Part shown: piece after piece, positions 40,185-46,172 of the stretch
How positions within the stretch are numbered: the first letter of the stretch is position 1
Layout: each line of letters opens with the position of its first letter
Origin: a virus
Virus record (IMG/VR): IMGVR_UViG_3300035670_012355
Location: 1-46,172 of that record
DNA length: 46,172 nt
Direction: 5' to 3' (one strand)
Notes under the pieces: model-generated
What the model was told of the DNA's origin: nothing
The model's input: the letters and a program-made list of their open reading frames with translations, nothing else
Database searches by the model: none
Program-made: the position numbers and the translations under genes

Positions 40185-41273
40185 TTAAAAATAGCTTTTT
40201 GTATTCCCGTCTAAATAATCTCGTAATTTTTTCTTTCGCCAAGCTGAAATACCTGGGTTATTTAGAATTTTGTCTTCACTTAAAGGTGGAATGGAGGGTT
40301 CACCACTCATTTTAACTTCAATTTCTGGCTCTTGTAAATCTTCATCTTCCCATTCTTCATCTTCTAAACCATCCATTAAAGTTGAGTCCCAATCACTAAG
40401 GTCTTCTTTAGTGTAAATATCAGTTCCCTCGTTATCTTCTTTATCCTTATACATGTCATATCCTTCTTTAGAACGTAATTGAGCAAAAGCAAAATTAGCT
40501 GCAATCACAAGAGCAATTGCTAAAGGATCAAATACAAAGATAATAATTAAAAGAAGTACATTGATAATTTTATCCATTGATACTCCTGTTAGACCTGAAA
40601 GGTACTTAAGTGGACCTAATTCTCCTGCTAGTTCACTATTAGTTTTAACTTCTACTATTTCAGTTTCGTATTCAAATAATTTAGTATTTAATTCATCTAC
40701 TTTACTATTCAAATCTGATTGACGAGAAATAGCTTGGTCTAATTGTTTTTCAAGTGATTTACGATTAGCTGAAGATGAGGTAGATAATATATTTCCATCT
40801 TTGTCTTTATAGGTTTGAATGTTACCTGCTAATCCTGATCTTAGGTTTGATACAGCAGCGTTAATACTTTCTTTTTCAGCATTATAAACTGCTAACTGTT
40901 CTTTAATATTGTCTCGTTTTACCTCTATTAGAGATACTTGGGCGTCAATATTACCTGCTTTGTTTGCTGTTTCTTGATAAGCAGCAGATAAGAAACCATA
41001 AATACCCATTGAGGTAATTAAAATAAGCACACCAGCCGCTATTGTTAAATAGGTTCGGAGTGCTTTATTTATTGAATCCCAATATTGGTAAAGTAGGGAA
41101 GCTATAACTAATTTAGCGATTTCTAATGAAGAGGCCATAATAATGACCTCAAGTGAAGCCCCAGCAAAGAGTTTGCTAAGGCCGCTAACTGAATAGAAAG
41201 CGGCCGAAGCAGACACTGACAGGGCGGAGAATGCTATTAAAAGCGGAAATATTTTATTCTTTAGGTTCTTCAT
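40185..41273 (-). CDS. Membrane protein with central coiled coil
   Basis: A 362-residue protein with three or four hydrophobic segments near the N terminus (about residues 8-30, 35-60, 72-98) and one near 235-262, a long coiled coil between (about 105-215) and an acidic cytoplasmic tail of about 90 residues. The layout suggests a pair of membrane hairpins joined by a helical stalk. Not recognised; it could be a lysis-timing protein, an envelope adaptor or a superinfection block. Confidence 0.65.
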   Translation of the reverse strand: MKNLKNKIFPLLIAFSALSVSASAAFYSVSGLSKLFAGASLEVIIMASSLEIAKLVIASLLYQYWDSINKALRTYLTIAAGVLILITSMGIYGFLSAAYQETANKAGNIDAQVSLIEVKRDNIKEQLAVYNAEKESINAAVSNLRSGLAGNIQTYKDKDGNILSTSSSANRKSLEKQLDQAISRQSDLNSKVDELNTKLFEYETEIVEVKTNSELAGELGPLKYLSGLTGVSMDKIINVLLLIIIFVFDPLAIALVIAANFAFAQLRSKEGYDMYKDKEDNEGTDIYTKEDLSDWDSTLMDGLEDEEWEDEDLQEPEIEVKMSGEPSIPPLSEDKILNNPGISAWRKKKLRDYLDGNTKSYF

Positions 41274-41691
41274 CTCTAATACCTTTATGTTTATCTATCT
41301 TATCCAGTATCTGGTTTAGTAGACTTACCTGGATAAAACCAGCCATAGATGCATTTTTAAGTGCACTTATTAACTGAAATATCATAAAAGGTACAACAAT
41401 TACTTCACTAAGCCAAGCTGTACCAGCAAAGCCTTGTTCAACCATTAATATAACTGTTAAGATGACTAACCAAGCAACTGTATTTCTTAATACATTTAAT
41501 GCTTTGCGAGTCTGGAATCCTTCTCTTTTGGTTCCAGCAATCATACCAAATATACCATCTAGAAACATTACCCCCACTATAGCCAAATACTGATCTGAAT
41601 TTGCCATAGTAAGTTCCATGAAATAGGAACACATGAAGGTGATACCCGCGGATAATGAAGTTATAGCCAATAGTGGGAGGTTAAGTTTCAT
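41254..41691 (-). CDS. Holin-like membrane protein
   Basis: A 145-residue protein with three or four hydrophobic stretches (about residues 5-25, 34-52, 66-90, 95-112) and a charged, basic-to-acidic C terminus. The sequence YLAIVGVMFLDGIFGMIAG with its following Lys/Arg loop resembles the phage holin 4 family. It precedes the coiled-coil gene and follows the GH19 endolysin, an expected place for a holin. Not certain. Confidence 0.6.
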   Translation of the reverse strand: MKLNLPLLAITSLSAGITFMCSYFMELTMANSDQYLAIVGVMFLDGIFGMIAGTKREGFQTRKALNVLRNTVAWLVILTVILMVEQGFAGTAWLSEVIVVPFMIFQLISALKNASMAGFIQVSLLNQILDKIDKHKGIRDEEPKE

Positions 41692-41698
41692 AGAGGTT

Positions 41699-42316
41699 TT
41701 ATTTTACGTATTCGTAGTACTTGTATGTTTTAGTTTTTCTATCTTCTAAACCATGAGTACCACCATTAATACGTTTTGTAAGAGCTAAAATAGCTGCATC
41801 GTTGATACCTTGGTCACAGATAGACCACAACTTATTTCTTTCAAAGAAGAACATAGCTGATTCAAAAGCATACTTAGTAGCAACTAAATCTGGGTTCTCT
41901 AAAACTTCGTTATTGTTTAAATACTTAGCAAAAGCTTCGTAGTTAGATTTACCAGTTAATTGTAGAGCACCTCTACCTCTGTATTTCCAACCATCACCTG
42001 AAGCTTCGTCTCCGTTACCCATTCTAGAAGCATAAACTACGTTAGCGATTTTTTCTGGGTTACGAGCGTAAGCGTTAGCGTCACGACCAGCGTTTTTAAA
42101 GTATTTAGGGAAAATTTTGTTTAAACCATCAGCTGAGTAATTTAAATTTTCGGAAAATGCTTTAAAACCACCTGTCTCGTGTGCGGTTTGAGCAAAGAAA
42201 TGTGCTGCTCTAACAGGTGAAAATTTATAGAAAGCAGTAGCTGCTTTCATTGTACCAGGACCGAAAGCACCGTCTGCGGCTACTCCGGCTTTTTCTTGTA
42301 AACTTTTTAAGCTCAT
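41699..42316 (-). CDS. Endolysin: peptidoglycan-binding plus GH19-type lysozyme
   Basis: A 205-residue protein. Residues 3-30 look like a peptidoglycan-binding repeat (LQEKAGVAADGAFGPGTMKA). The catalytic region has AQTAHETGGF with the catalytic Glu, FSENLNYSADGL with the second Glu and YRGRGALQLTGKSNY, the motifs of GH19 chitinase-like lysozymes. No signal peptide, so it needs a holin to reach the wall. Confidence 0.9.
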   Translation of the reverse strand: MSLKSLQEKAGVAADGAFGPGTMKAATAFYKFSPVRAAHFFAQTAHETGGFKAFSENLNYSADGLNKIFPKYFKNAGRDANAYARNPEKIANVVYASRMGNGDEASGDGWKYRGRGALQLTGKSNYEAFAKYLNNNEVLENPDLVATKYAFESAMFFFERNKLWSICDQGINDAAILALTKRINGGTHGLEDRKTKTYKYYEYVK

Positions 42317-42561
42317 AATCCGTCTTCTTCTTGTTTATTACCTTTACCAAAAATCTTACCTGCTTCAGCGATACCGAAAGCACCTAAGGTAATGATTACG
42401 AACGAATTGAATACAGTATCTGAAATAACGAGTTCTTGGCCCATGATACCTGTAACGATGTCAGCAAGAGCTGCAATGCTCATTACTGAGAATGACATAA
42501 AACCAACGATTGTTTTTTCGTTGTAGTCATTTTTGTCTTTAAAAATGTCTGAAAATCCCAT
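42313..42561 (-). CDS. Small holin-like membrane protein
   Basis: An 82-residue protein with two hydrophobic segments (about residues 20-42 and 48-68), a charged start and a charged tail. It overlaps the endolysin start by ATGA. The size and site fit a class II holin, so it competes with the 41254 gene for that role. Confidence 0.6.
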   Translation of the reverse strand: MGFSDIFKDKNDYNEKTIVGFMSFSVMSIAALADIVTGIMGQELVISDTVFNSFVIITLGAFGIAEAGKIFGKGNKQEEDGL

Positions 42562-42620
42562 AATTTGAATTTAAAATGTTAATTAAGTACAACTATTGGG
42601 CAAAACGTTTATTATAAATA

Positions 42621-43040
42621 TTAAATTGTTTTTAAAGCGTCCTCAAGAGAACGTTGTAAAGCTTTGGAGAACGCCTTTCTATTAAGCGGAACTTCATTAT
42701 TTTCAACATCTAACAAAGCAGCAAATAATAAAGTTTTTCTTTTAGCGTCTCCCATATATTCTTTTCCGTCAATGGTTATTTTAACTTCTACAATATAATC
42801 TTTTCTTAACCACTGCATTCCTACTATATTAAGTTTCTGTTGTGGAGATTCAATTTTAGTAATCTCTACTGAGATATGATGCATTTGAGGATTAAAATCT
42901 TTATCATAAAGAATTTCTTCAACAGTTTCTTTTATACCAAATCGAACATCTCTATCTTCAATTGTTTGAATTGGGGTAGTATTGATAACTGTATCAACTT
43001 GGGCTGTAGCTAAAGTAGCTGCTAATAAAATTGAAAGCAT
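42621..43040 (-). CDS. Small secreted protein of the CsgG module
   Basis: A 139-residue protein with a Sec signal peptide likely cut before Gln (ATA-Q at about 14). The C-terminal part, ending with LNRKAFSKALQRSLEDAL, is faintly reminiscent of the curli helper CsgE, but this is too weak to name it. It follows the GEVED protein gene by one base. It is probably periplasmic. Confidence 0.55.
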   Translation of the reverse strand: MLSILLAATLATAQVDTVINTTPIQTIEDRDVRFGIKETVEEILYDKDFNPQMHHISVEITKIESPQQKLNIVGMQWLRKDYIVEVKITIDGKEYMGDAKRKTLLFAALLDVENNEVPLNRKAFSKALQRSLEDALKTI

Positions 43041-43041
43041 A

Positions 43042-44094
43042 TTAATTGTTGTATCCTGTTCTTACTAAATAAAAATTAGTGCTACCTTGGTTAGTTAATC
43101 CAGTTATAGTAACACTTTGTTGTCCGGTATACGTATTTTTTAAATTACTGTTAGATGCATTTATAACATTCCATTCTGCTACAGTAAATATTCTGTAATT
43201 AGGGATTCCAGGTTTCCATCCTCTACCTAATATTCTCATAAAAGTAAGGTAAATATCAGTTATAGATAAACTATTATCTCCGTTTACATCCATTCTATAA
43301 TAATCTTTAGCTACAAAAGATTGAGATAATACTTTTTGATTAAAGGCTTGGGCATCACTATTTGCAGGAGCTCCTATGGTTAAACTACCTAAACGTAATT
43401 CAAAATCATATAAATTAGCGTCTCTAGAAGATGATAAATTATATCTACCATTAGCATCAGTTATATGATTACTTAAAAAAGTATAAGTAGGGTCTGATTT
43501 TAATTTACTATATAATTGAAAAGGAATATTAGGGATTCCTACCCCTTCAGCCCCATAGACATAACCATTATAAGCAAATGGATCTTGTGCTCCTGTAATT
43601 GTTGTTTTAAAATCAAATGTATTACCATAAGGATAATTACCACAAAGAGTAGGAGATGAAGAATACACCATTATAAAACGGGCATAAACTTGACCATTAA
43701 ATACTGAGGTAGGGACTGTAAATGTGCTGTTAAAACTTCTAGTGCCAGTCCAAACATCAGTATGTGAATAAACTAATTCACCAGGGTCACTTAAGTTCCC
43801 ATTACCATTAAAGTCAATCCATAACTTAAAATATTGTTGGTAATTTCCTTTTGTTTGAGCTGTAAACGAAATTGAAATATTTTGACCAGCGTTAATAGTA
43901 GGAATAGGAGTACCTGTATAATCATAATAACCGGGTCCTGAATACGCAGTATTACCCTGATAATATTGACCATTTATAGTTAGGTTAGCCATATATTCGT
44001 AACCAAAACTAGTAGAGGTACTAGCACATAAAGGTGACTGGGCGTATGATTGCACACCTGATAGAATAAGTAATATTATGAGTAATTTTCTCAT
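43042..44094 (-). CDS. Secreted GEVED-domain and dockerin-like protein
   Basis: A 350-residue protein with a signal peptide cut before Gln (SYA-QSP). Residues about 35-165 form a GEVED domain (FKLWIDFNGNGNLSDPGE). A Cna-B/carboxypeptidase-like fold follows, with NHITDANGRYNLSSS, and then DVNGDNSLSITDIYL, a dockerin-like calcium loop near residues 272-286. These are adhesin-type building blocks of Bacteroidota surface proteins. It is the best candidate for cargo of the CsgG-like pore. Its start overlaps the barrel-protein stop. Confidence 0.75.
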   Translation of the reverse strand: MRKLLIILLILSGVQSYAQSPLCASTSTSFGYEYMANLTINGQYYQGNTAYSGPGYYDYTGTPIPTINAGQNISISFTAQTKGNYQQYFKLWIDFNGNGNLSDPGELVYSHTDVWTGTRSFNSTFTVPTSVFNGQVYARFIMVYSSSPTLCGNYPYGNTFDFKTTITGAQDPFAYNGYVYGAEGVGIPNIPFQLYSKLKSDPTYTFLSNHITDANGRYNLSSSRDANLYDFELRLGSLTIGAPANSDAQAFNQKVLSQSFVAKDYYRMDVNGDNSLSITDIYLTFMRILGRGWKPGIPNYRIFTVAEWNVINASNSNLKNTYTGQQSVTITGLTNQGSTNFYLVRTGYNN

Positions 44095-45440
44095 AGGATC
44101 AGTTTAGCACCTAATAATACTTGATAGTTTAAAATATTAGCACCCGCAAGGTAAGTTCCACCTCCTGTTAACCCAAATCCAAATGTTTTAGTTAATTTAT
44201 AATTTACATTAAAGAATGGGATTATAATAGGTTTAGAATCAAACCAAGATTCAGTATAGTATTTTGAGTAAGGAGCATAAACACCTGCGGCAATTAAAGT
44301 GCCATCTATGTTTTTATAAAGTTTACCTTTATACATAAACCCAGCTACTGCTAGAGTTGATATAATAGGTTCTTTATATAGGTAACCTACACTACCAGCA
44401 GCACCATAAATGGCAGTAAAACGTTTTAAGCTATTTACTCTAATAAACATTGTAGTATTAGACCAAGCACCTGGCTGGAATGACATTCCTGAAGATAAAA
44501 GGTTAATACCTTTGTTTCCTTTTTCAGTAGTACTAATCCAAGATTTCATTACAGTTATATTACTGATTCGAGCTCGAACCATATAATCAGCTGATAGACC
44601 AATTGATGCTGTGCCATCTCCTTTTACACGAGTAAACGAAAATGTGCCTCTAGCATCATTGGTTTTATCGTCTGTTTTTTGAAGACCAACTATATCGCCA
44701 GTTACTAAAATAGCAGGTTTTTGAACTTGTGCTTTAGCTTTAGCTGTTGTTTTTGAGGTTTGATTCGCATCTGATTTTTGTTGGTCTGTTTTAGCTTCAT
44801 CTATTTTCTCCTCAGATGGAACTCCCTCTTGACCTCCTCCTTGAGTTTCTCCTGTTGAAGTTCCTCCGCTAGATTCGCTAGGGTTAGGGGAACCAGAATT
44901 AGGGTTGCTAGTACCCCCACCGCTGCTAGAACCTGAACCTGAGTTGCCAGAAGAACCAGTGTTGTTATTATTGTTACTACTGTTGCTCGAGCTAGAAACA
45001 TTTGACTGAGAATTGTTATTGTCTTCATTTGAGGAGGAATTTGAATTTGATTGGTTACCTGTATTAATATTTCCTCCTAAATTAAGAGAAGAAATAGACG
45101 TAACTGTACTTAAATTCAGAACATTATTAATTATATTAGTTGTTAAATTTGTGGTAGATGTTGTTGTAACTGTAGTAAATACTTCACTACAGGGGGCCGC
45201 TACATAATTAGAATATACTTGGTTAAGCCACGTATCTAAAACACCACTAGAAATTTCATTGTAAGTAAATGCTCGGGTCTGCCCATAATATGAAACTATA
45301 ATAGGAGCACTCATATCGTACATTAAAGTCTGTACTTGTTGAGTACAAGGATCAATATACGAATACATGAAGGTCTGCCCTTTTAAGGACAAACCTCCAA
45401 GTAAAAATAGGAATGCTAATATTTTAGTTTTCAAATACAC
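44091..45440 (-). CDS. Outer-membrane protein with Asn/Ser/Gly-rich linker
   Basis: A 449-residue protein with a signal peptide cut before Gln (LKG-QTF). After a mature domain with two Cys (residues about 32-85), a Thr-rich region and a long Asn/Ser/Gly/Pro low-complexity linker (about 120-210) lead to a C-terminal domain of about 230 residues with alternating strands that look like an outer-membrane beta barrel. The start is GTG at 45440, or TTG at 45434; the upstream gene's end overlaps by 17 bases. Likely in the outer membrane with the CsgG-like pore. Confidence 0.7.
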   Translation of the reverse strand: MYLKTKILAFLFLLGGLSLKGQTFMYSYIDPCTQQVQTLMYDMSAPIIVSYYGQTRAFTYNEISSGVLDTWLNQVYSNYVAAPCSEVFTTVTTTSTTNLTTNIINNVLNLSTVTSISSLNLGGNINTGNQSNSNSSSNEDNNNSQSNVSSSSNSSNNNNNTGSSGNSGSGSSSGGGTSNPNSGSPNPSESSGGTSTGETQGGGQEGVPSEEKIDEAKTDQQKSDANQTSKTTAKAKAQVQKPAILVTGDIVGLQKTDDKTNDARGTFSFTRVKGDGTASIGLSADYMVRARISNITVMKSWISTTEKGNKGINLLSSGMSFQPGAWSNTTMFIRVNSLKRFTAIYGAAGSVGYLYKEPIISTLAVAGFMYKGKLYKNIDGTLIAAGVYAPYSKYYTESWFDSKPIIIPFFNVNYKLTKTFGFGLTGGGTYLAGANILNYQVLLGAKLIL

Positions 45441-46107
45441 CGTTCTTGATAAGTTTTTCGATTACATTAGTACTAGCTGTTTCTAATGCTTTACGAGTTG
45501 CCTTACCTACCGTGCTTTGAGAGAATGTCATACCATCCAATGATTTTAAGAATGCTTCACCTGTTTTTGTAGCTTCACCTTCACCTGAGCCAATGTAAAT
45601 TTGCCCAGTTTCAGCGTTTACAAATCTAACTTGTAGTCTAATAAATGTAGTTACTACAACTTTAGCTTTGCCTTTTACTACGGTTTCATCCTCATCAACA
45701 GCAAAATCCGCTACAGTTACATAAACAAAGTAACGAGCAGCTTTAATTTTACCTTTACCATCAATTGGTTCTTCAAACACACCTTTTTTAGATGCTTTGA
45801 ATTGTGTTACCATTCTTTCTTTGATTTCAGATTTTTCTTCTGTAAAGTCAAAGCGATTAGTTTCATCTAAATAATCAAGTACAGATTCAGCGAATCCTAA
45901 ACCTACATTTTTTTCTTGCAAGCTAGGATACATTTTGAATACTTTCTCTAAATCTACATTTATAACTTGAATAGTAGTTTTAGCTCCAGAATAATCTGAA
46001 ACTGTAGAGATACTTTTAGATACTACTTCATCTCCTTCAGTTACGGTTGACATTGAACCACAACCTGTAAGGAGGAGTAAAATTGCTAGACTACCAAGGA
46101 TCCTCAT
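45424..46107 (-). CDS. CsgG-like lipoprotein secretion pore
   Basis: A 227-residue lipoprotein: LLLTGC with Cys16, then the CsgG-type fold (TTIQVINVDLEKVF, YFVYVTVADFAV, VVVTTFIRLQVRFVNAETGQIYIGSGEGEA). CsgG forms the nonameric outer-membrane channel that exports curli subunits. It is a little shorter than E. coli CsgG (277). Similar csgG genes have been reported in some marine phages. The two genes after it are probably its partners. It overlaps the partial gene upstream by 17 bases. Confidence 0.85.
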   Translation of the reverse strand: MRILGSLAILLLLTGCGSMSTVTEGDEVVSKSISTVSDYSGAKTTIQVINVDLEKVFKMYPSLQEKNVGLGFAESVLDYLDETNRFDFTEEKSEIKERMVTQFKASKKGVFEEPIDGKGKIKAARYFVYVTVADFAVDEDETVVKGKAKVVVTTFIRLQVRFVNAETGQIYIGSGEGEATKTGEAFLKSLDGMTFSQSTVGKATRKALETASTNVIEKLIKNGVFEN

Positions 46108-46172
46108 CTTCTACTGGTTTTGCTGGAGCCGGAGCTGGTTTTTCGATTACTCTTTCAACTACTTTAGTTTCA
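46091..46172 (-). CDS. Partial gene with Ala/Pro-rich C terminus
   Basis: Only the last 26 residues are seen: a Lys/Val/Glu stretch, then KPAPAPAKPVEDEDPW. This end resembles the linker tail of a membrane or periplasmic protein such as a TonB-like or CsgG-linked protein, but too little is visible for a name. The rest lies beyond the window. Confidence 0.45.
   Translation of the reverse strand, partial: ETKVVERVIEKPAPAPAKPVEDEDPW

Noticed and set aside
42621-43040. CsgE homologue
   Set aside because: Similarity to the C-terminal part of CsgE was only suggestive (Leu-Asn-Arg ... Ala-Leu pattern), not enough to name it.

Overview
The window looks like part of the genome of a large tailed phage with a T4-type replisome that infects a member of the Bacteroidota. 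Evidence for phage: T4-like sliding clamp, both clamp-loader subunits, a family B DNA polymerase, two cell-wall lysins, holin-like proteins, dozens of very small genes, and almost unbroken one-strand packing with 1-30 base overlaps. Evidence for a Bacteroidota host: AT-rich DNA, promoters of the form TTTG(G)-N18/19-TA(T/C)ATTTA that resemble the Bacteroidota -33/-7 consensus, A-rich leaders instead of strong Shine-Dalgarno sequences, signal peptides predicted to be cut just before Gln, and a GEVED-domain secreted protein. No virion structural gene, tRNA, integrase or origin was recognised.

Layout. 1-1.4 kb: a partial beta-helix lipoprotein and a divergent small lipoprotein, the only plus-strand gene. 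1.4-7.6 kb: small early-type genes, including two HNH proteins, a SWIM zinc finger, a DksA/TraR-like zinc finger and a membrane-anchored GH73 lysin. 7.6-22.9 kb: one long operon-like surface-sugar cassette with six glycosyltransferase-like proteins, three SDR enzymes, a ColD/RfbH-type PLP 3-dehydratase homologue (His in place of the PLP lysine), a thiamine-diphosphate E1 alpha/beta pair, a heptose-kinase-like PfkB protein, an HAD phosphatase, cupins and an RmlC-like epimerase. 22.9-34 kb: replication genes: Fe-S PD-(D/E)XK nuclease, DUF1599 protein, clamp loader, sliding clamp, a DNA polymerase split into two genes between motifs B and C, and a MazG-like protein, with groEL, groES and hsp20 lying between clamp loader and clamp. 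33.9-39.3 kb: GTP cyclohydrolase I, HPRT, QueE, QueD, QueC, thioredoxins and a DpdA/TGT-like transglycosylase, together a complete-looking route to a 7-deazaguanine DNA base. 40.2-42.6 kb: membrane proteins, a holin-like protein and a GH19 endolysin. 42.6-46.2 kb: an envelope module with a CsgG-like lipoprotein pore, an outer-membrane-barrel-like protein, a GEVED/dockerin-like protein and a small secreted protein.

How the parts work together (inference): the replisome copies the genome; the deazaguanine cassette probably alters guanines to evade restriction; the sugar cassette and the CsgG-type module probably remodel the host surface or decorate the virion; the chaperones support folding of phage proteins. 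The most notable items are the split polymerase, the sugar cassette that combines 3-deoxygenation with a thiamine-dependent E1 pair, the deazaguanine cassette with atypical QueC/QueD/QueE metal sites, and the CsgG-type secretion module. All assignments rest on reading motifs by eye; no database search was run. There is no gene-free stretch longer than about 160 bases.
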